This document shows, piece after piece, positions 1-9,174 of a DNA stretch of 64,000 nucleotides. The stretch is taken from the NCBI RefSeq assembly GCF_008629655.1, contig NZ_VWSG01000006.1, forward strand, positions 62,001 through 126,000, in the 5' to 3' direction. The notes beneath the pieces are model-generated. The model was not told the origin of the DNA. It did no database searches and saw only the letters and a program-made list of their open reading frames with translations. The translations under genes and the position numbers were made by a program. Every line of letters begins with the position of its first letter. The stretch's first letter is position 1. The DNA is from Paenimyroides baculatum. Lineage in GTDB: Bacteria; Bacteroidota; Bacteroidia; Flavobacteriales; Flavobacteriaceae.

Positions 1-1170
1 AACCCTATTGCCGTTTCTTTGAAAGATAAAATTACCGATACCGAACAGGCAATTATTAACGGCATTTATGTGTATCCATTAACAGATGAAACAATAATTA
101 ATAACGAAAATTCGTTTTTCGAAGTAGCTTTAAACAAGGCAAATAATACGTATGTAAGTGAAACAATTCAGGCAAAAGGAACAATTGGTTTCGGAATTAA
201 CACGCACGACACACAAAACGGTAGTCGCGGTAAAAACGGAATCTATAAAATTGTAACTTATTTGAACGGATCGAAGTATTTTGAAGTGATTTTTGATGAA
301 TTTTCGTTCGATGAATCTAAATACCTGAATCAGTATATCGATTACAAATATTATCAGCTGACAGAAAACCGAATTCAAAAACTGTTTATTATTAACGATT
401 TACCGTTGAGTTTAATCAAAACAAAAAAGAACAACGGACAAATAAATGTTAAGAACGATGCAGATTTCAATTTTAAAATTGAAGTTTTTGATGCGCATGA
501 TAATAAACAAACCATTCAAATTCCTATTAAATATTACGATTATCAAACCGTAGAAAAACCAAAACCAGCGGGCAAATACATTGATTATTTAAAAGATTAT
601 GCGTTTGAAGAAAAAAATTTTTCGGTTGAATGGGATGCGCGCACTTTTTTTGAAGATGTTTATTTAAAAATGGATTTTGCCGATAATACACTTGTTTTGC
701 ATAAAGACGAATATCCGGTTCAGAAAAATATCAGCATAAAAATAATTGTTCCAGATGATTATCCTAACAAAGACAAAACGTTTATAGGAAAAACCGATGG
801 CAAAAAAATCAAATTTTTTGATACTTGGAAACGCGATAACGATTTCAGAATTCGTACAAAAGAACTCGGAACATATAAATTGGTACAAGATACAGAAGAT
901 CCGATTGTTAGTTTTACAAGCAGTCAAAGTGAATTTACGGCAGACGATGTTTTGGTTTTTGAAATTGAAGACAAACTTTCGGGAATTGATACCTACAGCG
1001 GATTTTTAAATAACGAGTGGATTTTATTTGATTACGATTACAAAACAAAGAAATTAATTCATAAATTAAGCGATAAAAAATTTACAGCCGGTAGCAATAC
1101 TTTACGATTAGAAGTTACCGACCGTGTTGGAAATAATACTACATTTGAACAAACTATAGTTGTTAACTAA
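1..1170 (+). CDS. M23 family metallopeptidase, C-terminal part (5' end outside window)
   Basis: The frame is open from base 1, so this is the C-terminal part of a longer protein; the TTG at 19 is not a credible start. The visible part has no HxGxD or HxH zinc motif. It resembles the long beta-rich region that follows the peptidase domain in flavobacterial M23 proteins, with a Big-like domain at the end (from about base 890, segment DRVGNNTTFEQTIVVN). These exported proteins act on peptidoglycan. The stop lies 10 bases before a TonB-dependent receptor, so the two are probably co-transcribed. The family assignment rests on resemblance from memory. Confidence 0.72.
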   Translation, partial: NPIAVSLKDKITDTEQAIINGIYVYPLTDETIINNENSFFEVALNKANNTYVSETIQAKGTIGFGINTHDTQNGSRGKNGIYKIVTYLNGSKYFEVIFDEFSFDESKYLNQYIDYKYYQLTENRIQKLFIINDLPLSLIKTKKNNGQINVKNDADFNFKIEVFDAHDNKQTIQIPIKYYDYQTVEKPKPAGKYIDYLKDYAFEEKNFSVEWDARTFFEDVYLKMDFADNTLVLHKDEYPVQKNISIKIIVPDDYPNKDKTFIGKTDGKKIKFFDTWKRDNDFRIRTKELGTYKLVQDTEDPIVSFTSSQSEFTADDVLVFEIEDKLSGIDTYSGFLNNEWILFDYDYKTKKLIHKLSDKKFTAGSNTLRLEVTDRVGNNTTFEQTIVVN

Positions 1171-1180
1171 ATAAAATATT

Positions 1181-3640
1181 TTGAACAAAAGCATATATGT
1201 TTTTTCGGCTTCTATAATCTCTGCATTTGGGTTCGCGCAAACGGCTCAAATTAAGGGTGTTGTGTTAAACGAACAAGATTCTCCCGTACAAAATGTGTTG
1301 GTACAGGCACAAGACAGGCAGGTTTATACAAATGCTAACGGATTTTATTTTTTAGAAGTGTCTCCGTCAGATCAAGTTACCATAAAATTTCAAGCCGATG
1401 CTTACCAAACGGTTATTTACACAGAATCATTGGAAAAAAATCAGTCATTTGAACTGAATATCCGCTTAAGTGATCATTCAGAAGAACTGGAAGTATTGGT
1501 TATCGATAAAAATTTACAACAGCGTTTTGAAGGAACAACCATTATTTCACCCGATGTTATAAGTAGAATTCCTGGGGCAAATGCTGGTGTAGAAAATATT
1601 TTGAAAACACTTCCAGGAGTTTATTCAAATAATGAACTTTCAACCCAATATGCCGTTCGTGGCGGAAATTACGATGAAAACCTTATTTATGTTAACGAAA
1701 TAGAAGTGTATCGACCATTTTTAATTCGATCTGGTCAGCAGGAGGGTTTAAGTTTTACGAACACTTCAATGACCGATAAAGTCGATTTTTCGTCAGGTGG
1801 ATTTCAAGCCAAATACGGCGATAAAATGTCGTCTGTTTTAGATATTACCTATCGCAAACCAAAACAATTCGGCGGACAATTAGATGCCAGTATTTTAGGT
1901 GGTGGTGTTACGGTTGATTTAGCTTCGAAAGATGAAAAATGGACAGCAATTACCGGTTTTAGATACAGAAATAATGCGTTGCTGGTAAATTCGCAAGATG
2001 TAGAAGTAGATTATAAACCACGTTATTTAGATGCACAATCGTTAATAACTTTTCAACCGTCGGCAAAATGGGAGTGGAGTTTGCTTTTAAATGCATCATC
2101 TAATGTGTATGAATATACGCCGCAAGTTAAACGCACAAAATTCGGAACCATTGGCGATTCAAAAGAAATGTCGGTTTATTACGAAGGTTCAGAAATAGAT
2201 AAATACCAAACTTATTTTGGAGCATTTAAAGGTATTTTTAAGCCTAATTTAGAAAATAGTTATAAAGTAATTGCATCGGCATATCATACAAAAGAAGAAG
2301 AGTATTACGATATTTTGGGGCAGTATAATTTAGGAAATGTAAGTGGCGATTTAGGCGGAAATGCAGGCGAAGTTGAATATACGGTTGGTTTGGGTTCGCA
2401 GTTAAATCACGGTAGAAATAATTACGATGCCTTAATTGTTAGTACCGAAGTTAAAGGTCAGCATAAATTAGATGAAAACGAAATAGAGTGGGGCGTACGT
2501 TACGTTTCCGAAGATATTCGCGACCGTTTGGTTGAATGGGAAGTGGTAGATTCAGCAGGATTTTCCTTGGCGCATCCGTATTTTTCAACACCAAACAATC
2601 AGCCTTACGAACCTTATCAGGGCGAATTATTGCCTTATCAGAATGTTCGTGCAACCAATTTTGTAAAGATTAATCGTTTAAACGGATTTGCACAGTGGAG
2701 CAGACGTGGATCAATCGGTGAGCATGAAACGTTTGTAAATATCGGAGCCAGAGCACATTATTGGAATGTTGATGCAGAAGGATACGAAACATCGAACGCA
2801 CAATTTACAATCAGTCCGCGAGCGCAATTTGCCATAAAACCCAATTGGGAAAATACCGATATGGTTTTCCGTTTGTCGGGTGGTTTGTATCATCAGCCGC
2901 CAAGTTATCGTGAATTACGTGCCATGGACGGATCGATCAATCCCGATGTAAAAGCACAGCAATCAATACATATCGTTTTATCGAATGATTACAGTTTCAA
3001 AATAAAAAACACGCCGTTTAAGTTGTTTACCGAATTGTATTATAAAGATTTATCAAACGTAAATACCTATACGTTGGAGAATGTTCGAATAAGATACAGA
3101 GCCGATAATAATGCCGAAGCGTATGTTTATGGTGCGGATTTGCGTGTGAACGGAGAAATTGTTCCGGGAATTGAATCGTGGTTTTCTGTAGGATATTTAA
3201 AAACCGAAGAAAATTATAATAACAAAGGATTTATTGCCCGACCAACCGATCAGCGTTTAAAATTAGGATTGATGTTTCAAGATTACATGCCTACAATTCC
3301 TAATTTAAAATTGTACTTGAATCAGGTTTACAATACGCCGTTACCGGGTGGTTCGCCATCGTATGTTGATCCGTATGATTATCAGTTACGACTGAAAAAT
3401 TACATGAGAACCGATGCTGGTTTCTCTTACATTTTTAAGGATCAAACGTTTAAGTCAGAAAAAAAATGGCTAAAACCGTTTGAAGAAGTTGCCGTTGGTT
3501 TTGAAATTTACAACCTGTTTAACAATGAAAATGCCATTACAAATACGTGGGTTCGCGACGTTTATACAAAAACCATGTATGCCATTCCAAACAGAATGAC
3601 GATGCGTACCTTTAATTTAAAACTAAATATGCGTTGGTAA
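1181..3640 (+). CDS. TonB-dependent outer-membrane receptor
   Basis: An 819-residue receptor that would import a substrate through the outer membrane using TonB/ExbBD energy. It starts at TTG 1181, with a signal peptide ending near FGFAQ (residue 19). A carboxypeptidase-regulatory-like beta-sandwich follows (about 22-105), then the plug (ENILKTLPGV, YAVRGGNYDENLIYVNEIE), then a 22-strand-type barrel ending in NLKLNMRW with a terminal aromatic residue. No SusD partner is adjacent, so it is not a standard polysaccharide utilisation pair. The ligand cannot be read from the sequence. It lies 10 bases after the M23 gene and 41 before a lipoprotein, suggesting one cell-envelope operon. Confidence 0.9.
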   Translation: MNKSIYVFSASIISAFGFAQTAQIKGVVLNEQDSPVQNVLVQAQDRQVYTNANGFYFLEVSPSDQVTIKFQADAYQTVIYTESLEKNQSFELNIRLSDHSEELEVLVIDKNLQQRFEGTTIISPDVISRIPGANAGVENILKTLPGVYSNNELSTQYAVRGGNYDENLIYVNEIEVYRPFLIRSGQQEGLSFTNTSMTDKVDFSSGGFQAKYGDKMSSVLDITYRKPKQFGGQLDASILGGGVTVDLASKDEKWTAITGFRYRNNALLVNSQDVEVDYKPRYLDAQSLITFQPSAKWEWSLLLNASSNVYEYTPQVKRTKFGTIGDSKEMSVYYEGSEIDKYQTYFGAFKGIFKPNLENSYKVIASAYHTKEEEYYDILGQYNLGNVSGDLGGNAGEVEYTVGLGSQLNHGRNNYDALIVSTEVKGQHKLDENEIEWGVRYVSEDIRDRLVEWEVVDSAGFSLAHPYFSTPNNQPYEPYQGELLPYQNVRATNFVKINRLNGFAQWSRRGSIGEHETFVNIGARAHYWNVDAEGYETSNAQFTISPRAQFAIKPNWENTDMVFRLSGGLYHQPPSYRELRAMDGSINPDVKAQQSIHIVLSNDYSFKIKNTPFKLFTELYYKDLSNVNTYTLENVRIRYRADNNAEAYVYGADLRVNGEIVPGIESWFSVGYLKTEENYNNKGFIARPTDQRLKLGLMFQDYMPTIPNLKLYLNQVYNTPLPGGSPSYVDPYDYQLRLKNYMRTDAGFSYIFKDQTFKSEKKWLKPFEEVAVGFEIYNLFNNENAITNTWVRDVYTKTMYAIPNRMTMRTFNLKLNMRW

Positions 3641-3681
3641 ACGTGAAATTTCGCTATATTTGAATGAAGATTTAAAAGCTT

Positions 3682-4404
3682 ATGAAATTATACATAGCCC
3701 TTTTAGCAGTTAGTTTGGTTGCCGTTGTTTCTTGTAAAAAAGAAACCGAAACGCCAAAAGTAATTTATGAAAACGAAAAAAATACTGCCGAAGTTAATTA
3801 TCAGAAAATAGATTCTACCGAAATTAAAATTGCCGATTTACCAATAAAATTCAGCGGTACCAATTATTTATTGCACCCAATTGGTAATGTTCGCGTGTAT
3901 AATACGGGATCGTCACGTTCGGGAAGTTCAAAAATAAACAATCAGGTTAGTTATAAAATCTCTAATTATTCTACTCCGGAAATTACCGGTTTTATAACAA
4001 ATGTAATGTTTCAGCACAAAGATTCGTTAGATTTAAAACCATTGACAGCCAACCGAATGGAAATTTTGTCGGTCAATTATTTAGACGAATTAGCATTAAA
4101 AACAAACAAGCAGTTTTTGGTGTACACGTTGGTAGATGTTGATACAAATAAAGACGGAAGATATGACGATAACGATATTAAAACGTTGTATATATCTAAA
4201 ATCAATGGAACAAAGTTCACAAAACTTACGCCCGATTTGCATGAGTTATTAGATTGGCAGGTAATTGATGAGAAATTGTATTTTAGATCGATAGAAGACA
4301 TCAATAAAAATGGAGAATTCGATTCTAAAGATGCTGTTCATTATTCCTTTATAAACTTATTAAGCGAAGATTGGAAACCGGCGGGTTACAATCCGTTAAA
4401 GTAA
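3682..4404 (+). CDS. lipoprotein with two EF-hand/dockerin-like loops
   Basis: A 240-residue predicted lipoprotein. The signal MKLYIALLAVSLVAVVSC ends in a lipobox whose Cys18 would be lipidated. Two Asp/Asn-rich loops, DVDTNKDGRYDDNDI and DINKNGEFDSKDA, fit the DxNxDGxxD calcium-binding pattern of dockerins and EF-hands. The rest is not recognised. It is the last gene of the run starting with the M23 peptidase and is closed by a strong terminator that begins at its stop codon. The function is unknown; surface or periplasmic location is inferred. Confidence 0.7.
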   Translation: MKLYIALLAVSLVAVVSCKKETETPKVIYENEKNTAEVNYQKIDSTEIKIADLPIKFSGTNYLLHPIGNVRVYNTGSSRSGSSKINNQVSYKISNYSTPEITGFITNVMFQHKDSLDLKPLTANRMEILSVNYLDELALKTNKQFLVYTLVDVDTNKDGRYDDNDIKTLYISKINGTKFTKLTPDLHELLDWQVIDEKLYFRSIEDINKNGEFDSKDAVHYSFINLLSEDWKPAGYNPLK

Positions 4405-4430
4405 AAACCTTGATTGTCAAGGTTTTTTTT
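4404..4430 (+). terminator. rho-independent terminator
   Basis: Ten-base stem AAAACCTTGA / TCAAGGTTTT with a 3-base loop, followed by a T run, starting at the stop of the upstream lipoprotein gene. Confidence 0.85.
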
Positions 4431-4532
4431 ATGTTGATTTGTTAATCTTTGCGATAAATACAAATAACTTATATTTTAAACACTAAAAATTGTAAATTGT
4501 GCGTTTAAATGATTCAATCAAAAACAAAATTC

Positions 4533-5153
4533 ATGAAAAGAAATTTTAAAGGTCTTTTAGCTTTAGCTGGTATTGCTTTAGCTGCTACAAATGTGCAAGC
4601 TCAAGCACAAACATCTGGAAGTGTTTTCGATAATTTAAGTATTGAAGCTCAATACGGATTAAACTCTGCATTAAGTCCGAACGAAGGAATTACAACAAGC
4701 GATTACAGCGGATTTAACTTTTTTCAGTTAGGTCTTAATTATCATATTGATGATGTTTGGGGAGTTCGCGGAACATTTGCAAGTTCAAATTTTAAACATA
4801 AAGATGTAGAAGATCATGGTGTAAAGTACAACAGATTAATGTTAGAAGCTACCTATAATATTTTTGCAGCTGTTAACGGCGGAATGATGCAACCATTTGA
4901 TGTTACCGCACATGCCGGTTTTGGTTTGGCTTCGGGTAAAAGTGAATTAGGAGGGGATAATGATTTGGCAGGTGTTGCACAAATTGGTATCATGCCAAAA
5001 TACAACTTTACTTCGCAGTTTACAGTTTTTATCGACGGAACTTTTGTAAACCAATTTAGTCAGGATTACGGTTTTAATGGTACAGCAATAAAACAAGGAT
5101 CTGGAAGTTATTTCAATGTTGGTTTAGGTGTTCAATACAAGTTCAAAAAGTAA
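4533..5153 (+). CDS. outer-membrane beta-barrel protein
   Basis: Start chosen at ATG 4533 (MKRNFKGLLALAG) because the earlier in-frame ATG at 4509 puts eight polar residues before the signal peptide. The signal peptide ends near NVQAQA. The mature part of about 185 residues alternates polar and hydrophobic strands (FFQLGLNYHIDDVWGVRGTF, GIMPKYNFTSQFTVFIDGTF) and ends in YFNVGLGVQYKFKK, typical of small 8-strand OmpA/OprF-like barrels of Bacteroidota. No peptidoglycan-binding OmpA domain is present. It is monocistronic between two terminators. The function is not known. Confidence 0.75.
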   Translation: MKRNFKGLLALAGIALAATNVQAQAQTSGSVFDNLSIEAQYGLNSALSPNEGITTSDYSGFNFFQLGLNYHIDDVWGVRGTFASSNFKHKDVEDHGVKYNRLMLEATYNIFAAVNGGMMQPFDVTAHAGFGLASGKSELGGDNDLAGVAQIGIMPKYNFTSQFTVFIDGTFVNQFSQDYGFNGTAIKQGSGSYFNVGLGVQYKFKK

Positions 5154-5170
5154 TCAATATATCACAACAA

Positions 5171-5200
5171 AAAAGGGATTGTTTTAAACAATCCCTTTTT
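5171..5200. terminator. bidirectional terminator
   Basis: Stem AAAAGGGATTGTTT / AAACAATCCCTTTT flanked by A and T runs, between the barrel gene on + and a small gene on -. Confidence 0.85.
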
Positions 5201-5312
5201 ATTTCTTCTCGTTTTTAGGAAGATATTCGTTGGTTTTCTTTGAAGCAGTAAATTTTTTATAGCCAAATAAAGCCAGAACAATAGCAGCCATTGCTAAATA
5301 TACATATTGCAT
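5199..5312 (-). CDS. small single-pass membrane protein, 37 residues
   Basis: Short ORF starting at ATG 5310-5312 and ending TAA 5199-5201: MQYVYLAMAAIVLALFGYKK, then a basic tail FTASKKTNEYLPKNEKK. One hydrophobic N-terminal segment and a charged C-terminus suggest a tiny inner-membrane protein. Its stop overlaps the T run of the shared terminator, as expected of a real gene end. Not recognised; it could be a spurious ORF, but nothing else occupies the gap and its composition is membrane-protein-like. Confidence 0.45.
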   Translation of the reverse strand: MQYVYLAMAAIVLALFGYKKFTASKKTNEYLPKNEKK

Positions 5313-5358
5313 AATACTTAATTTTGTAAAACAAATGTAATATATTTTAAAACAGCTT

Positions 5359-6585
5359 TTACAAATTTTTCTTTTTTGATAAGTTCATTAATGCAGGTGT
5401 AAAAAACGAACAGATTCCAATTAAAATAATTACCAATCCAAGAATAATAAAGGTGTAGTTAATTCCTATAAAATCGGCAATAAAACCTGTAAAAAGTAAT
5501 CCGATGATTGATGGAAGCACCGAAAAACTATAATACAATGAAAAAACACGACCTAACATGTTGTGTTGAATTTCCTCTTGAATAATCGTTGTAAAACTGG
5601 CGTTATAAAGTGATGCCGAAATTCCGCCGATTGCTGTTAAGATTACAAAAAACACAAACTGATCTGCCGATAACCAGCCAGACCATGCAAAAGTTACACC
5701 GATCAATATGTGCATTAAATTAATAATGATTACTTTGCTTATTGTTGGTTTCCAAATTCCCAATAAACCACCGCCGACTAACATTCCAACTCCCCAAATA
5801 ACTTCAATAATACTTATTTCGAATTTATCGCCTTTAAAATGATTGATCGTAAGCAACGGAAAAAGCACTGCAACCGGCATTATACAGAATAAACCGACAA
5901 TAGAATATAAAAAAAGATACCACAAACCTTTGTTGCGCGTAATTTCGTAAAAAGCCGTTTTCATATCGTTCCATATATTACGGAAACTTGCAGCCGTTTT
6001 TTCATCGGGAATTGAGTTTGGAATATAGATAAACAACAGCGAAATTATAGCAAATGCAGCTCCGATAATATCTAAAAGCAACACATTACCAATTGATAAC
6101 ATACCAATTGCAAAAGCTCCTAAAGCCGGGCCTGCGATTCCTGAAACCGATTGAATAATCTGGTTGATACCTGCGATACGCAATAATTCGGACTGTGGTG
6201 CTAGTAAGGGAATTGAAGCCTGCATAGCGGGCATATGAAAGGCAGAACCTACCGATCGCAAACCTAACATGACATAAATGAGTGGTAAACTTTCGTATCC
6301 GAAATAAAAACTTATCGACATAAATAAAGTACATAAAGCAACAAAACCGTCGGCAAAGATCATTGTCTTTTTTCTATCCCAACGGTCAATATAAACTCCG
6401 GCAAAAGGTCCGATCAACGCTTGCGGTAAAAGTGCTGCAATAGCAGCAAAAGCCAAAACTTCGGCAGATTCGGTCTTTAAACTCAACCAAATAATTATGG
6501 CAAAATTTACGGCAGAACTACTTATCAAAGAAATAAACTGACCAATCCATAGAATGGTAAATTTTCTTTTCCAATTATTATCCAT
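5359..6585 (-). CDS. MFS transporter (EntS/MFS_3-like exporter)
   Basis: A 408-residue protein with about 12 hydrophobic segments. The loop after TM2 reads GPFAGVYIDRWDRKKTM, the motif A region (GxxxDRxxRr) of the major facilitator superfamily. The N-terminus NWKRKFTILWIGQFISLISS and the general layout match the MFS_3/enterobactin-exporter-like group, which extrudes drugs, siderophores or macrolides. The substrate is unknown. It starts 30 bases after the histidine kinase gene ends and is probably co-transcribed with it, so its expression or role may be linked to that sensor. Confidence 0.85.
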   Translation of the reverse strand: MDNNWKRKFTILWIGQFISLISSSAVNFAIIIWLSLKTESAEVLAFAAIAALLPQALIGPFAGVYIDRWDRKKTMIFADGFVALCTLFMSISFYFGYESLPLIYVMLGLRSVGSAFHMPAMQASIPLLAPQSELLRIAGINQIIQSVSGIAGPALGAFAIGMLSIGNVLLLDIIGAAFAIISLLFIYIPNSIPDEKTAASFRNIWNDMKTAFYEITRNKGLWYLFLYSIVGLFCIMPVAVLFPLLTINHFKGDKFEISIIEVIWGVGMLVGGGLLGIWKPTISKVIIINLMHILIGVTFAWSGWLSADQFVFFVILTAIGGISASLYNASFTTIIQEEIQHNMLGRVFSLYYSFSVLPSIIGLLFTGFIADFIGINYTFIILGLVIILIGICSFFTPALMNLSKKKNL

Positions 6586-6615
6586 AAAAATAAAGTGCGT
6601 GTTTTTGTTAGTTTC

Positions 6616-9102
6616 TTAAGTGATTACTTTTTCTATTTCTTTAATTATTAAAGGGGTTTTATCGGTAATAGCTGTAATGGTATTCTGCATTTCTTGTGCG
6701 GATAAATCGGTTGTTTTTTGTTCTAAAAGAATTAATTTATCTACAATCTCGTTTATTTTTAACTGACGGAACATTGGCAACATTTTATGTGCGGTTTGTT
6801 TTACCGTTTCAATATCATTATTCGTAAACGCATTGTTTAAAACTTCGATATCTGTTTTAGAACTTGTAAAAAACGATTCTACAATAAGTTTAACCGCCTC
6901 TTTATCATTTTCCAGCAAATTAAACAAATCGGTTAAATCAAAATCGTTATAAATTAATTTCATTGTCGGAATATTTTGAGTTGGTACCGTTACGGTTTCC
7001 TTGGTTTTAATACGCAGAATTTTATAAATAGTATTGTATAAAGTGTTTATATTCAGTGGTTTTCTCATATAATGATTAAAACCAAGTTTTTTGTATTCGT
7101 GTTCGTCAAAATCGATTTTTCCAGTTAACGCAATCACAGGTGTATCTTTGTAATTTTCTAACGATCGAATATCTTCTATAACTTTCAAACCGCTGTAAAA
7201 AGGCATCTGCATATCGGTAATAATCAACTGATATTGTTCTTTCTGAAGAATTTCCTTTGCAAGTGCACCATTTTCTAAAGTGGTCAGTTTTTTAACTTTA
7301 TTGCCAAAAATTTCTTCGATTAATTTAAGTTGCAACTGGTCATCATCAATAACCAAAATCTTTTTATTTTCTAACTTCTTGGCGTTATCATATTCATAAT
7401 CAGCCTCTTTTTCGATTTCTGAATCTTCTTCAAAATCTTTCAACGGAATAGTAATGTAAAAAATGGTTCCCTTGTTATGTTCACTTTCAAAATGAATGGA
7501 TCCACCTAACAGCCCAACTAAACGTTTGGTAATATTCAGTCCTAAACCAGATCCGCCGTAGCTTTCGTTGTTGTTATGCGCCTGTACAAACTCTACAAAC
7601 AAATCTTCTTTATTTTCAATTTTAATACCAATTCCGGTGTCGGTAATTTTAATAATTGCCAAATTGTTATCTAAATTAGCATCAATACGCACTTCGCCTT
7701 TGTGTGTGAATTTTATGGCGTTAGAAATTACGTTGGTTAAAATCTGCTGAATTCTGAACGAATCAGAATTAAAATCTGCATTCAGTTTTTCATCAATATT
7801 AAAAACTAAATCTATCTGTTTTTTATCGGCGCTGTTTTTAAGGTTGTTTGATATGTTTTGAAGCAAATCGTTAAAGTTGAATTTCCCAGTTTTGATCTTA
7901 ATTTTGTTGTATTCCAGGTTCGAAAACAACGAAAGATCATCAACCATTTTCTTAATATACTTTGTTGACTGAATAATGTTTTTAAGGAATTCTTTCTGTT
8001 TTGCCGTTTTAAGTGTGTTCTGTAAAAGTGCCGAAAAACCTAGTAACGAATTTATAGGCGAAACCATATCGTGCGAGATAGTTGCCATGAAAAAACTTTT
8101 TTGCTTCATTAAATCCTGCATTTCAAAATTTAATTTCTCGAGTTTTTGTTTGTTTAAGGCCGATTTATTCAAGTCGCGTAGAATGATGAAACCAAAAAAC
8201 AAGGCAATAACCGAAATTATGATCCCGATTTTTGCAATATTGTTACTAACCTTGTCTATTACACTTTTACTTGATTCGTATTTGGTGTTCGATGATTCTA
8301 CAACAATTTTCTCAACTTCGGACAATAAATCACGCAAACGAATGCTTAATTCCTGATTTCTTTTAATCAGCAACGCTTCTTTATCGTAATATCTTTTAAG
8401 TAATTTTAATTCGTTTTTCTTGGCTGCCGAAAAAATATTCTCTGTTGCTTCGTTTATTTTTTGCTGATTTTCTTGATTTTCTTTCTTTATTCTTTCTTGT
8501 TGTTGAGCAATTCTATTATTTTCTTGAATTAATTTTTCTTGAAGCAGTACTTCATTATCTTTAAATTTATTCTTCACTTTTCCCCACCAACTTGATTGTT
8601 CAACAACTGTATCAATAGCAACTTTTTGAGTTTCTCCTGTGCTTTGAATTTCTTTTATGCGGGATTGTGTTTCACTGTAAAGATCGAAATTGATGTATTT
8701 TGACTGTACATCTAAAACCTGATCAAACGTTAAACTTTTCAGGTTTATAATGTTGGTAATGGTATCTAACTTGTTTTTAAGGCTTTCGTTTTGAATATTA
8801 TCTTCTTTTAAAACATCAATCCTAGAAACCAATGAATCTAACTGATCATGATAAACCTTTGCAGCTCTTTTATCGTAAGAAAGTAACGCCAACCTGCCCG
8901 AATTTTCGGTTGCATACAAATCGCTTACAATATTTCCCAATTCAATAACCTTGGTATTTTCTGTTAAAAGATCGTCTTTAGAAACATTCAGATTTTTAAC
9001 TTCACGTAATATATAAAGAATCGATAAGGTAAAAATGCCAATTAAAAATATATATCCCAGGGTTAGTTTTACTTTTAAATTCTGCTCGGTTGTCATAATC
9101 AA
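6616..9102 (-). CDS. hybrid sensor histidine kinase / response regulator with HPt
   Basis: 828 residues. TM1 is at about 10-31 and TM2 at about 285-307, enclosing a coiled-coil periplasmic sensor. HisKA follows with the phospho-acceptor in FFMATISHDMVSP (His about 343), then HATPase with the N box NVISNAIKF (about 459), G boxes DTGIGI and GGSGLGL (about 487-517), a receiver domain (KILVIDDDQ, acceptor Asp in LIITDMQMP, about 627) and a C-terminal HPt domain with His in AHKML (about 771). The full phosphorelay is on one chain except for the output regulator, which is not in this window. The ligand is unknown. It precedes the MFS exporter by 30 bases. Confidence 0.93.
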   Translation of the reverse strand: MIMTTEQNLKVKLTLGYIFLIGIFTLSILYILREVKNLNVSKDDLLTENTKVIELGNIVSDLYATENSGRLALLSYDKRAAKVYHDQLDSLVSRIDVLKEDNIQNESLKNKLDTITNIINLKSLTFDQVLDVQSKYINFDLYSETQSRIKEIQSTGETQKVAIDTVVEQSSWWGKVKNKFKDNEVLLQEKLIQENNRIAQQQERIKKENQENQQKINEATENIFSAAKKNELKLLKRYYDKEALLIKRNQELSIRLRDLLSEVEKIVVESSNTKYESSKSVIDKVSNNIAKIGIIISVIALFFGFIILRDLNKSALNKQKLEKLNFEMQDLMKQKSFFMATISHDMVSPINSLLGFSALLQNTLKTAKQKEFLKNIIQSTKYIKKMVDDLSLFSNLEYNKIKIKTGKFNFNDLLQNISNNLKNSADKKQIDLVFNIDEKLNADFNSDSFRIQQILTNVISNAIKFTHKGEVRIDANLDNNLAIIKITDTGIGIKIENKEDLFVEFVQAHNNNESYGGSGLGLNITKRLVGLLGGSIHFESEHNKGTIFYITIPLKDFEEDSEIEKEADYEYDNAKKLENKKILVIDDDQLQLKLIEEIFGNKVKKLTTLENGALAKEILQKEQYQLIITDMQMPFYSGLKVIEDIRSLENYKDTPVIALTGKIDFDEHEYKKLGFNHYMRKPLNINTLYNTIYKILRIKTKETVTVPTQNIPTMKLIYNDFDLTDLFNLLENDKEAVKLIVESFFTSSKTDIEVLNNAFTNNDIETVKQTAHKMLPMFRQLKINEIVDKLILLEQKTTDLSAQEMQNTITAITDKTPLIIKEIEKVIT

Positions 9103-9116
9103 ATTTTTTACTAAAA

Positions 9117-9148
9117 TAAAAAAAGACTACCGAAAACGATAGCCTTTT
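9117..9148 (-). terminator. terminator after acyl-CoA dehydrogenase
   Basis: On the - strand, GGCTATCG TTTT CGGTAGTC pairs with G-U wobbles and is followed by seven T, 26 bases past the acyl-CoA dehydrogenase stop. Confidence 0.7.
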
Positions 9149-9174
9149 ATGTTTTGATATTTATAAAGATGCTA

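Noticed and set aside
19..1170. TTG at 19 as true start of the first gene
   Set aside because: The frame is open to base 1 and the protein would lack a signal peptide and catalytic domain.
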